NCBI RefSeq assembly: GCF_020037025.1
Contig: NZ_JAIQLH010000017.1
Span: 1-37,612, forward strand
Origin: Streptomyces huiliensis
GTDB taxonomy: Bacteria; Actinomycetota; Actinomycetes; Streptomycetales; Streptomycetaceae
Direction: 5' to 3'
Length of the DNA stretch: 37,612 nucleotides
Position numbers and translations under genes: made by a program
Shown: in pieces, positions 8,679-16,328 of the stretch
Layout: the number at the start of each line of letters is the position of its first letter
Numbering within the stretch: position 1 is the first letter of the stretch
The notes under the pieces: model-generated
The model's database searches: none
The model's input: only the letters and a program-made list of their open reading frames with translations
What the model was told of the DNA's origin: nothing

Positions 8679-10513
8679 CACGGTCGCACGGCCCCTCCAC
8701 TCCCGCGCCGCCCCCGGAGAAGACGCCTTCCGGAACCCCCGCGCCCCCCACACCCTCCGGCGCCCGCGTGGCGGACTTCGTACGGCTCGTCGTCCCCCAT
8801 CGCGCCGCCCTCGCCTGGTCGTCCCTGCTGACCGTCGCGGCAGCCCTGCTCCGGCTCGCCGTCCCGGTCCTGGCGATGCGTGCCGTGCAGCGGGAGGGCG
8901 ACCGCCCGGTCCTGCTCGCGGCGCTGGCGGCACTGTTCGTGCTCCAGGCGGGAGCGTCGTCCGCCGGCGCGTACCTGCTCCAGCGCACCAGCGAGTCCGT
9001 CGTCCTCCGGCTGCGGAACCGGCTCGTGCCCCGGCTCCTCTTCTCGCGGATCGGCACGCACGACACCCGGCGCGTCGGGGACCTGCTCTCCCGGGCCACC
9101 ACGGACCTGACGCTCATCCGCGAAGTCGTGATGCACGGACTGGTCGACCTGCTGACCGGAACCGTCACCGTCGTCGGCGCCGTGGGGCTCATGCTCTGGC
9201 TCGACTGGCGGCTCTTCCTGCTCACGGTGCTCCCCGTCACCCTCGCCACCGCGCTCGTCTTCTCGGTCCTGTCCGGCATCCGGGCGGCGACCCACCGGGC
9301 CCAGGTGAGCGCGGGGTTCTTCGCGTCGGACCTGGAGCGCGCCCTCTCCGCGATCCGGACGGTCAAGGCGAACAACGCGGAAGCCCGCGAGGCCGAGCGC
9401 ATCGGACGGCACGCCCGTGACTCCTACGCGGCCGGGGTGCGGGTGGCCGCCTTGGAATCGCTGGTCAGCCCGGCGATGGAACTGGCCGCCAACGGCTCGA
9501 TGGTGCTGGTGGTCCTCGTGGGCGGGCTACGGGCGGCCGACGGCGCCACCACGCTCCCGCATCTCGTCGCCTTCCTGATGGCGGTCATGTACGCGGTGAT
9601 GCCCCTCGCCGCGATCTTCCGCACGGCCGGCACGATCCAGAAGGGCCTGGCCTCCCTGGGCCGGGTCAGGGAAGTGGAGTCGGCGCCCGTGGAGCCGGGG
9701 GCAGGTGAGGCGGCCGGAAGCGGAGGGCCCGCATCCGCCGGCCGGGCGGCGGTCCCCATCGCGCGACCGCCCGGCGAGCCCCCGGCCCTGGAGTTCCGGA
9801 ACATCTCCTTCGCCTACCCGGCCGAGGGCGGGAACCCCAACCCGGCCCTCTCCCACGTCTCGTTCCGCGTCCCGCCCCGCTCGTACTGCGCGCTGGTGGG
9901 CCTCTCCGGCGCCGGCAAGTCGACCGTCTTCTCCCTCGTCGAGCGCTTCCACGAACCGCAGGAGGGCCGGATCCTGCTGCACGGCGTGGACGTCGCGGAC
10001 TTCCCCTCGCCGCAGTCCGTACGGGCCCGGACCGCGCTCGTCGAACAGAACTGCCCGGTGCTGCACGGAACCCTGCGCGAGAACCTCGTGTACGGCCGGC
10101 CGGACGCCACGGCCCGGGACGTCGCGGACGTCCTGGAACGGGTCCGGCTCGACGGGCTGGTGGCGCGGCTCCCCCGGGGCCTGGACTCCCTCGTCGGGGA
10201 GCACGGGTGCGCCCTGTCGGGCGGCGAACGGCAGCGCGTCGCCATCGCCCGGGCCCTGCTGCGAAAGCCCGCCCTGCTGCTCCTCGACGAACCCACCTCC
10301 GCGCTCGACGCCGTCAACGAGGCCGCGCTCGCGGAGGTGGTCGACGAGGTCTCGGCCTCGTGCGCGACGCTCGTCATCGCCCACCGGATGTCGACGGTGC
10401 GCCGAGCCGGACGCATCGTCGTCCTGGACGCGGGGCGGGTTGTCGGCACCGGATCCCATGCCGACCTGGTCCGCGGCAATTCTTTCTACCGCGCTCTCGC
10501 ACTGAGCGGCTGA
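8675..10513 (+). CDS. Lasso peptide ABC exporter (D protein)
   Basis: 612 aa from GTG at 8675, overlapping the B2 stop by GTGA and preceded by GAAGGAA. After a Pro-rich cytoplasmic start (1-35) comes a six-helix type 1 exporter domain (about 40-325), a Gly/Ala/Pro linker and an ATPase domain: Walker A GLSGAGKST (409-417), Q-loop Gln458, signature LSGGERQ (514-520), Walker B LLLLDEP (534-540) and H-loop His570. It should act as a homodimer to export the mature peptide and provide self-protection. There is no N-terminal C39 peptidase domain, which fits leader removal by B1/B2. Confidence 0.9.
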   Translation: MTRSHGPSTPAPPPEKTPSGTPAPPTPSGARVADFVRLVVPHRAALAWSSLLTVAAALLRLAVPVLAMRAVQREGDRPVLLAALAALFVLQAGASSAGAYLLQRTSESVVLRLRNRLVPRLLFSRIGTHDTRRVGDLLSRATTDLTLIREVVMHGLVDLLTGTVTVVGAVGLMLWLDWRLFLLTVLPVTLATALVFSVLSGIRAATHRAQVSAGFFASDLERALSAIRTVKANNAEAREAERIGRHARDSYAAGVRVAALESLVSPAMELAANGSMVLVVLVGGLRAADGATTLPHLVAFLMAVMYAVMPLAAIFRTAGTIQKGLASLGRVREVESAPVEPGAGEAAGSGGPASAGRAAVPIARPPGEPPALEFRNISFAYPAEGGNPNPALSHVSFRVPPRSYCALVGLSGAGKSTVFSLVERFHEPQEGRILLHGVDVADFPSPQSVRARTALVEQNCPVLHGTLRENLVYGRPDATARDVADVLERVRLDGLVARLPRGLDSLVGEHGCALSGGERQRVAIARALLRKPALLLLDEPTSALDAVNEAALAEVVDEVSASCATLVIAHRMSTVRRAGRIVVLDAGRVVGTGSHADLVRGNSFYRALALSG

Positions 10514-10641
10514 CAATTCCCGCCGGACGCCCGCGGGTTTATGGCACGGCGCTTCCCCGCGGCATTCCCAAAATCCTTCTCCGGCATTCAACTACCGCCA
10601 CTCCTCCACCGGTTCCGGTTCTCCTCCCGGACCTCCTCCCC

Positions 10642-10683
10642 GAAGCCTGCAGCGGCTTCTGTCTCGTTTTCTGTCTCGTTTCC
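10642..10683 (+). terminator. Hairpin with T-rich tail between exporter and precursor
   Basis: A perfect 6-base stem, GAAGCC (10642-10647) and GGCTTC (10654-10659), encloses TGCAGC and is followed by a pyrimidine-rich tail made of a perfect 12-base tandem duplication (10657-10668 and 10669-10680). It sits 129 bases after the exporter stop and before the precursor promoter. It resembles an intrinsic terminator, although the T run is interrupted. Confidence 0.5.
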
Positions 10684-10695
10684 CTCCCCCGGCCA

Positions 10696-10724
10696 TTGCG
10701 ACCGGTGCACCACCCACCTACAGT
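10696..10724 (+). promoter_or_regulatory. Promoter of the lasso precursor gene
   Basis: TTGCGA (10696-10701) and TACAGT (10719-10724) are separated by exactly 17 bases. Initiation is expected near 10731, giving a leader of about 33 bases. That leader contains the hairpin CGGTC-ATCGAC-GACCG (10735-10750), immediately before the AAAGGAG ribosome site. This would allow the precursor to be transcribed at a higher level than the enzymes. Confidence 0.6.
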
Positions 10725-10763
10725 CCTCCGTGTCCGGTCATCGACGACCGAAAGGAGAAATCC

Positions 10764-10877
10764 GTGGCCAAGCTCGTGTACGAGCGCCCCGAGTTGGTCC
10801 TCGTCGGTTCATTCACGGAGCTGACCCGCGCCAACAAGCAGGGCATGGGATTCGACTGGTACCTGACCCGCAAGTAG
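10764..10877 (+). CDS. Lasso peptide precursor (A), 37 aa
   Basis: GTG at 10764 follows AAAGGAG by 7 bases; the stop is TAG at 10875. Leader residues 1-22 carry the conserved actinobacterial lasso pattern: Tyr6, Pro9, Leu11, Gly15, Phe17, Thr21 (Y-x2-P-x-L-x3-G-x-F-x3-T). Thr21 is at position -2 of the predicted cut, giving the core ANKQGMGFDWYLTRK (23-37). The only acidic core residue is Asp31 (core position 9), so the macrolactam must join Ala1 to Asp9. The tail Trp-Tyr-Leu-Thr-Arg-Lys would thread the ring. There is no Cys, so it is class II. Hand-calculated monoisotopic mass of the core minus water is about 1795.88 Da. It lies between the exporter and the cyclase, eight bases before the latter. 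Confidence 0.9.
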   Translation: MAKLVYERPELVLVGSFTELTRANKQGMGFDWYLTRK

Positions 10878-10884
10878 TGGGGAC

Positions 10885-12795
10885 GTGAGAATGCTCGGTC
10901 GCGGTCGGAACTGGTTCGTCGTTCTTCCGGATGCCGAGCCGCCGTATGCCGCGGCCGAGCGACTCGCGGCCCGGGCGCCGTGCGTCCTCCGCCACCCGTC
11001 GGGCCGGCCGTGGATCGCCGGCGACTGGGCCGCGGACGAACTGCGCACCGCCGTCACCCCACGCGGCTCGCTCGCCGCCCTCGGCGCCTGCGGTGCGACG
11101 CCCATCGAACTCCGGGCCCTTCTGGAACGGACGCTCGACGACGCGCGGCCCTCGGACGGGCCGACGCGCCCCTCACCGCCCGGGAGTTTCCACCTGGTGG
11201 TCCGCGGACCGGGCCGCGTCCTGGTGCAGGGCACGGCGTCCGGGGTACGACGCGTGTTCCACACCCGGCCGCCCGGCGGTCCGGTGATCGCCGGGGACCG
11301 GGCGGACGTCCTGGCCGGCCTGGTCGGAGCGGACGTCCGTACGGAGGCGCTGGCGGCCCGACTGCTCTATCCGGTCGGTCCCGTCGCGGCGGAGCGCGTT
11401 CCGCTGTGGCGCGGCGTCCACGCCGTTCCCGAGGACAGCGCGCTGGTGATCGACTCGGCCACGGGGGACGGCCGGTGCGTACGCCGCTGGGCCCCGCCAC
11501 CGCCCGTCCTCTCCCTGCGCGAGGGCGCCGTCCGGTTCGGCGCCGCGCTGGCCGCCGCCGTCGACCTGCGCACGCGCGACGGCGGCACGGTCGGCTGCGA
11601 CCTCTCCGGCGGCCTGGACTCCACCCCGCTGTGCTTTCTGGCGGCGCGCGGGCCCGCCCGCGTCGTGGCGTTCTCGTCCGGCGGCCGGCACGACGACGAC
11701 CTGCGGTGGGCGGCGCGCGCCGCGCGCCATCTCCCGGACGTGGAGCGGATCGTGACGCCGCCCGAGGAGATGCCGTTGCCGTACGACGCGGTGACCCGGC
11801 CGGACGCCGGGACCGAGGAGCCGTTCACGGGCGCCGCCAACGCCGCGCGCGTCGTCCACACCGCGCGCCGGCTCGCGGAGCGCGGCTGCCGGGTCCACCT
11901 GGGCGGGCACGGCGGCGACGAGGTCCTCCTCGCGCCGGAGGCGTACCTCCACGACCTGCTGCGGCACGCGCCCCGCGCCGGCCTCCGGCACGTCCGGGGA
12001 TACCGCGCGCTGCGCAGGTGGCCGCTGGCCCGCACCGTCCGGACGTTCCTGCGTCCCGGCACCTACGCCGCCTTCGCGGCGGCGTACGCGGACGGGATCG
12101 ACGGGCTCCCGCCCCCGGCCGCCGCCCCGCCCGACCCCTGGGGACTCGGAGAGCTGCGGACACCGCCGTGGGCGACGCGGCGGGCCGCGGAGGCCGCCCG
12201 CGAACACCTCAGGGCGGCACTGGCCGAGCCGCCCCACGACCTGCTGCCCCCGGAACGGCCGGGTCGGCAGGCCCAGTTGGACGTCGTCCGGGGCAGCGGG
12301 CACGCCGTCCGGCAGGTACGCCGGATCATGGCGGAACACGGGCTGCGGACCGAGGCGCCGCTGCTCGACGACGCCGTGGTGGAGGTCTGCCTGGCGGTGC
12401 GCCCACACGAGCTTTCGACCCCGTGGCGCTACAAACCGCTGATGGCCGAGGCCATGCGCGGCACCGTCCCCGAAGCGCTCCTCGCGCGCACGACCAAGGC
12501 GGAGGGGCTGCCGGACGTGCACGCCGGACGGCGCCGCAACCTGGAGGGCATCCTCGCCCTGTGCGAGGACTCCCGGCTCGCCGGCCTCGGCCTCGTGGAC
12601 GCCGGGCGCCTGCGCGCACACGTCCTGAGCATGGGGACGGACGCCCCGCCGATCGCCCTGTGGCGGACCCTGGCCTGCGAGAAGTGGCTACGCGCGGTGG
12701 AGGAGGACGGTGACGGTGAGCGGAGCGCCCCCGCCGCCCCCGCCGCCCTCGCCGCCCCCGACTCCCCTGCCGCCTCCGGCCCGCCGGACCGATGA
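10885..12795 (+). CDS. Lasso peptide cyclase (C), asparagine-synthetase-like
   Basis: 636 aa from GTG at 10885 (ATG at 10891 is an equal alternative). The C-terminal half has the ATP pyrophosphatase motif SGGLDS (241-246) and the GGHGGDE segment (340-346) typical of asparagine synthetase B folds. In lasso systems it activates the side chain of the ring Asp/Glu as an AMP ester and closes the macrolactam with the N-terminal amine. The N-terminal half is a degenerate glutaminase-like domain with no Cys after the start, as in other lasso cyclases. The last 25 residues are a low-complexity Ala/Pro tail. It follows the precursor by 7 bases. Confidence 0.9.
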   Translation: MRMLGRGRNWFVVLPDAEPPYAAAERLAARAPCVLRHPSGRPWIAGDWAADELRTAVTPRGSLAALGACGATPIELRALLERTLDDARPSDGPTRPSPPGSFHLVVRGPGRVLVQGTASGVRRVFHTRPPGGPVIAGDRADVLAGLVGADVRTEALAARLLYPVGPVAAERVPLWRGVHAVPEDSALVIDSATGDGRCVRRWAPPPPVLSLREGAVRFGAALAAAVDLRTRDGGTVGCDLSGGLDSTPLCFLAARGPARVVAFSSGGRHDDDLRWAARAARHLPDVERIVTPPEEMPLPYDAVTRPDAGTEEPFTGAANAARVVHTARRLAERGCRVHLGGHGGDEVLLAPEAYLHDLLRHAPRAGLRHVRGYRALRRWPLARTVRTFLRPGTYAAFAAAYADGIDGLPPPAAAPPDPWGLGELRTPPWATRRAAEAAREHLRAALAEPPHDLLPPERPGRQAQLDVVRGSGHAVRQVRRIMAEHGLRTEAPLLDDAVVEVCLAVRPHELSTPWRYKPLMAEAMRGTVPEALLARTTKAEGLPDVHAGRRRNLEGILALCEDSRLAGLGLVDAGRLRAHVLSMGTDAPPIALWRTLACEKWLRAVEEDGDGERSAPAAPAALAAPDSPAASGPPDR

Positions 12796-12844
12796 CACCG
12801 GGAGCGGAAGCGTTCCGCCGCCACCCGGGAGAGGAGACGACGCC

Positions 12845-14152
12845 GTGGAACCCGCTCTCGTCCTGCCGTCGGCGGGAGCCGACCTGATCCACCCCTACCC
12901 CCTCCTGGCCGCCGCGCGACGCCGGGGCCCGGTGGTCCGGGCGGCCCTGCCGGGGGCCGGCGCGCTCTGGCTGGTCACCGGGTACGAGGCTGTCCGGGAG
13001 GCCCTGGCCCACCCGCACCTCGGCAAGGACGGCCGGGCCGACGACGGCGTACAAGACGACGACGGCGTACAAGACGATGGCGCACAAGACGCCGGCCCAC
13101 AGGACGACGGTCCGGAAGGCGAAGCCCCCGGCCGCGCCCGGCCCACCGTGCCGACCCCGGACCACGCCCGGCTCCGCGCCTCCGTCGGCCGGTTCCTCAG
13201 CCCCGCGCGCGTCGGGGCCCTCCGCGGCCGGCTGCACGCCGAGGCCCGCGCCCTCCTCACCGCGCTGCCCCCGGCGGACGAGGTGGACCTGGTGTCCGCC
13301 TACACCTTCCCGCTCCCCTTCGCCGGCATCTGCGCCGTGTTCGGCGTCCCGGCGGCGGACCGGGCCGGCCTGCTGCGGCTGACCGTCCTCATGTCACCCG
13401 GAACGACACCCGAATCGTCGCCCGACACGTCACTCGAAACGTCGCCCGGACCGCACGAACCCATCGCGGCAGACGACGCGTTCGCCCGGATGTGGGACTA
13501 CTTCCGCGCCCTGGCCGCCGACCGCCGCCGGACGGTGCCCCACGGGGACGACCTCGTCACCGCGCTGGTGACGGAGGACGGCGACGGGCGGGGCTGGAGC
13601 GACGAGGAGTGCGCCTCCGTCTGCCTGATGCTGGTCGTCGCGGGCCACGAGCCGACGGCGAACCTGCTGGGCATCGGCGCCCTGCTGCTCGCCGGCGACC
13701 CGGCGGCGGCCGGGCCGCTGCGCGCGGACCCGTCGCGCGTCGGCGCCTTCGTCGACGAGCTGCTGCGCTACGACAGCCCGGTGTACCCGGGGGTGTTCCG
13801 CCGCTCGTCGCGGGACGTGCGGCTGGCGGGGGTGACCATCCCGGCGGGGGACCTCGTCCTGCTGGCCGTCGGCGCGGGAAACCGCGACCCGGAGGCGTTC
13901 CCGAACCCGACGGCGTTCGCTCCCGGCCGGACGGCACCCCGCCACCTGTCCTTCGGCCACGGCCGCCACTTCTGCCTGGGCGCGCCGCTGGCCAGGGTGG
14001 TGGCCGAGGCGGGCTTCACCGAACTTCTCTCGCTCTTCCCGGGCTTCACCCCGGCCGACACCTCCCGGATCACCTGGCGCCCCGAGTACCTGCGGGGCCT
14101 GACCGGCCTCCCGGTCGTCCTCGATCCGGGGCGGCGCGGCACCGGCGGGTGA
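12845..14152 (+). CDS. Cytochrome P450 tailoring enzyme
   Basis: 435 aa from GTG at 12845, eight bases after an AGGAG site. The frame is open upstream, but that stretch overlaps the cyclase tail and is Pro-rich. Haem-binding loop FGHGRHFCLG (370-379) with Cys377; ExxR as ELLR (305-308); substrate-side PDHARLR (105-111). The I-helix reads AGHEPT (266-271), with Pro at the place of the usual acid-alcohol Thr. Two low-complexity inserts stand out: an acidic Asp/Gln/Gly repeat (about 64-95) in the B-C region and a Ser/Thr/Pro/Glu stretch (about 184-206) in the F-G region, both near the substrate entrance. Position directly after the cyclase suggests hydroxylation or other oxidation of the lasso peptide. 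Confidence 0.85.
   Translation: MEPALVLPSAGADLIHPYPLLAAARRRGPVVRAALPGAGALWLVTGYEAVREALAHPHLGKDGRADDGVQDDDGVQDDGAQDAGPQDDGPEGEAPGRARPTVPTPDHARLRASVGRFLSPARVGALRGRLHAEARALLTALPPADEVDLVSAYTFPLPFAGICAVFGVPAADRAGLLRLTVLMSPGTTPESSPDTSLETSPGPHEPIAADDAFARMWDYFRALAADRRRTVPHGDDLVTALVTEDGDGRGWSDEECASVCLMLVVAGHEPTANLLGIGALLLAGDPAAAGPLRADPSRVGAFVDELLRYDSPVYPGVFRRSSRDVRLAGVTIPAGDLVLLAVGAGNRDPEAFPNPTAFAPGRTAPRHLSFGHGRHFCLGAPLARVVAEAGFTELLSLFPGFTPADTSRITWRPEYLRGLTGLPVVLDPGRRGTGG
13045..13100. repeat. In-frame 18-base repeat inside the P450 gene
   Basis: The unit GACGGCGTACAAGACGAC occurs twice, followed by shorter degenerate copies (GGCGCACAAGACGCC, GGCCCACAGGACGAC). It encodes the D-G-V-Q-D-D series in the P450 B-C region. 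Expansion by replication slippage is the simplest origin. Confidence 0.7.
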
Positions 14153-14172
14153 CGGCCCCTCGAACGGCGCCC

Positions 14173-14805
14173 TCACACCCCACCGAAACTCACCGCACCC
14201 CCGCCCCCGCCGTTCTCCACCCCGTCCAGCACCCCCACCGCGAAGTCCGCGTACGTGATCCGGTCGGCCGCGTCGGCGTGTTCGGCGCGGCGGTAGCGGC
14301 CCGTCGGGGTGCCGTCGTGGTCGAAGTCGCCGGCCGGGGTCGCGTAGGTCCACGCGAGGTCGGCGGTGTCGGAGGTGCGGAGGAGGTCGAGGCCGGCGGC
14401 GTGGGCGAGGTAGAAGGGGCGGTACGCGTTCGGGTAGCCCGGGGTGTCCATCAGGAGGGTGCCGGTGGGGCCGGGGAGGACGGAGGACAGGCCGACGACG
14501 GTCAGGTGGCGGACGTCCGCCTTCCGCAGGCCGGTGACGAGGGCCCGGGTCGACCGCGTGAAGAAGTCGTGCGGCGACGCCGACAGGTCGACCGCCGCCG
14601 AGACCGCCGCGTCGTGGCCCGCCGCCAGGCGTTCCACCGCCGCCGCGTCCGTGACGTCGCCCGCCGCCACCCGGACGTCCGGCGGCAGGTCCCGGTGGCG
14701 GGACGGGTCGCGGACCACGGCCGTGACGGTGTGGCCCCGGCGCCTCGCCTCCGCCGCCACGTGACCGCCCGCCCTGCCGCCCGCACCGAAGATCACGATG
14801 TTCAT
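14173..14805 (-). CDS. NAD(P)-dependent epimerase/reductase (NAD(P)H-binding, atypical SDR)
   Basis: 210 aa from ATG at 14805 (MNIVIFGAGGRAGGHV). The N-terminal GAGGRAG is the glycine-rich Rossmann motif of the YwnB/NmrA-like subgroup. After the fifth strand comes VVGLSSVLPG (about 119-128), with no canonical Tyr-x3-Lys pair. A role as a small quinone or aldehyde reductase, or as a redox-sensing protein, is possible. Two in-frame codons lie upstream to 14868 but lack a ribosome site. It is divergent from an HxlR regulator, a pairing that usually means the regulator controls this gene in response to a reactive or electrophilic compound. Confidence 0.8.
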   Translation of the reverse strand: MNIVIFGAGGRAGGHVAAEARRRGHTVTAVVRDPSRHRDLPPDVRVAAGDVTDAAAVERLAAGHDAAVSAAVDLSASPHDFFTRSTRALVTGLRKADVRHLTVVGLSSVLPGPTGTLLMDTPGYPNAYRPFYLAHAAGLDLLRTSDTADLAWTYATPAGDFDHDGTPTGRYRRAEHADAADRITYADFAVGVLDGVENGGGGGAVSFGGV

Positions 14806-14918
14806 GGGGACGCCTCTCAGCCCTGGCCGGAACCCTTCGCCCCGGCCTGTGCCCGCGACCGTAGCCACCGCCCCGGTTACCTCTCGGATACCGGTCCGTC
14901 TGCCGCTATCGTGACGCC
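14806..14918. promoter_or_regulatory. Shared divergent promoter region with candidate HxlR operator
   Basis: The imperfect dyad GGTTACC-TCTC-GGATACC (14875-14892) lies between the two divergent genes. TATCGT (14907-14912), six bases before the HxlR ATG, is a possible -10 that would make that mRNA leaderless. Confidence 0.4.
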
Positions 14919-15296
14919 ATGAGGGAACCCCTGCCTGCGGACATGTTCGACGAGTTGTGCCCTTCCTCGCTCAATCCGATCCGGTTCGGGGACAAATGGG
15001 CGCCTTTGGTCATTCGGTGTCTGGAGGGCGGCCCGCGGCGGTTCTCCGAATTGCGGGTTCCGCTCCGGCGCGTCACGCCCAAGGTGCTCACCGCCTCGCT
15101 GCGCGCGCTGGAGCGGGACGGGTTCGTCGAGCGGACGGTGCACCCCGGCCCCCTCCAGCGCGTCGAGTACGCGTTGACGCCGCTCGGGCGCAGCCTGCTC
15201 GGGCCCCTGGAGGCCGCCTGCGCCTGGGCCGGCGAGCACTGGGACGAGCTGCTCGACGCCCGCGAGGCGTACGAGGGGCGGCAGCAGGCCGGCTGA
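14919..15296 (+). CDS. HxlR-family winged-helix transcriptional regulator
   Basis: 125 aa from ATG at 14919. The layout is typical of HxlR: an N-terminal Cys (Cys14, LCPSS) that in sensors such as HypR or QorR reacts with oxidants, FGDKWAPLVIRCLEGGPRRFSEL (about 23-45), recognition helix near VTPKVLTASLRALERDGFVER (51-71), and the wing with RVEYALTPLG (about 80-89). It should bind DNA as a dimer. There is no usable Shine-Dalgarno, so a leaderless transcript is likely. Its partner is probably the divergent reductase. Confidence 0.88.
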   Translation: MREPLPADMFDELCPSSLNPIRFGDKWAPLVIRCLEGGPRRFSELRVPLRRVTPKVLTASLRALERDGFVERTVHPGPLQRVEYALTPLGRSLLGPLEAACAWAGEHWDELLDAREAYEGRQQAG

Positions 15297-15304
15297 CCGG
15301 GGGC

Positions 15305-16306
15305 TCACGCCGTCAGCGCCGGGATCACCCGCTCCCCGTACGCGTCGATCGTCGCCTCCTTCGCGTCGTGCATCGCGTACACCGCGAACTGGTCCACCCC
15401 CAGCGCCCGCAGCTCCTCCAGCCGCGCCACGTGCGCCTCCGCCGGGCCCAGCAGGCAGAAGCGGTCCACGATCCCGTCCGGGACGAAGTCCGCCGACGGG
15501 TTGCCCGCGCGGCCGTGGTGGCTGTAGTCGTAGCCCTGCCGCTGCTCGATGTACGTGGTGAGGGCCTCGGGCACCAGGCCCGAGTGGGCGCCGTAGCGGC
15601 CGACGAGGTCGGCGACGTGGTTGCCGACCATGCCGCCGAACCAGCGGCACTGCTCCCGCGCGTGGGCGAGGTCCTCCCCCACGTACGCGGGGGCGGCGAC
15701 GCAGACCGTGACGGACGCCGGGTCGCGCCCGGCCTCCTCCGCCGCGCGGCGTACCGCCTTGACCATCCACTCGGTGAGGAACGGGTCGGCGAGCTGGAGG
15801 ATGAAGCCGTCGGCCTCGCGGCCGGCCAGGGCGAGGGCCTTCGGGCCGTACGCGGCCATCCAGACCGGGAGCCGGCCGTCGCGCACCCAGGGCAGTCGCA
15901 GCGGTGTGCCGCCGACGTCGGCCTCGCGGCCCTCGGCCAGGTCGCGGATCACGCGCATCGATTCGCTCAGCGCGGCGAGGGTGTTGGGGCGGCGGCCCGC
16001 CACCCGCATCGCCGAGTCGCCCCGACCGATGCCGCAGACCGTGCGGTTGCCGTACATGTCGTTGAGCGTGGCGAAGGTGGAGGCCGTGACCTCCGGGGTG
16101 CGCGTGGAGGGATTGGTGACCATCGGGCCCACGACGAGCCGTTCGGTGTGTTCCAGGATGCGGCTGTGGATGACGAACGGCTCCTGCCACAGCACGGCGG
16201 AGTCGAACGTCCAGCCGTACCGGAAGCCGCGCCGTTCCGCACGGCGCATCAGCTCGACGACGGCGGTGGCGGGCGGGTCGGTCTGCAGGACGAGGCCGAA
16301 GTCCAA
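15305..16306 (-). CDS. F420-dependent LLM-class oxidoreductase (TIGR03842-like)
   Basis: 333 aa from TTG at 16306, with AAGGAG nine bases upstream. It is a bacterial luciferase-like TIM barrel: MDFGLVLQTDPPATAVVEL at the start, NDMYGNRTVCGIGRG (about 82-96) and PVWMAAYGPKALALAGREADG (about 146-166), typical of coenzyme F420-using members. It is the last gene of the pyrimidine/hydantoin-type operon, 22 bases after dihydropyrimidinase. Its reaction is not established. As a hypothesis, it might supply the reductive step on the pyrimidine ring, since no dihydropyrimidine dehydrogenase is present here; an oxidative role on a related heterocycle is equally possible. Confidence 0.82.
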   Translation of the reverse strand: MDFGLVLQTDPPATAVVELMRRAERRGFRYGWTFDSAVLWQEPFVIHSRILEHTERLVVGPMVTNPSTRTPEVTASTFATLNDMYGNRTVCGIGRGDSAMRVAGRRPNTLAALSESMRVIRDLAEGREADVGGTPLRLPWVRDGRLPVWMAAYGPKALALAGREADGFILQLADPFLTEWMVKAVRRAAEEAGRDPASVTVCVAAPAYVGEDLAHAREQCRWFGGMVGNHVADLVGRYGAHSGLVPEALTTYIEQRQGYDYSHHGRAGNPSADFVPDGIVDRFCLLGPAEAHVARLEELRALGVDQFAVYAMHDAKEATIDAYGERVIPALTA

Positions 16307-16328
16307 GGCTGGTGCTCCTTAAAGCGCG

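Noticed and set aside
10830..10877. Core peptide beginning at Gly27 (GMGFDWYLTRK)
   Set aside because: It would leave Asp at position 5, too small a ring, and would not have Thr at -2.
10541..10888. A 115-codon frame overlapping the lasso precursor
   Set aside because: No ribosome site, low-complexity Ser/Pro composition, and it crosses the terminator, promoter and precursor in the wrong frame.
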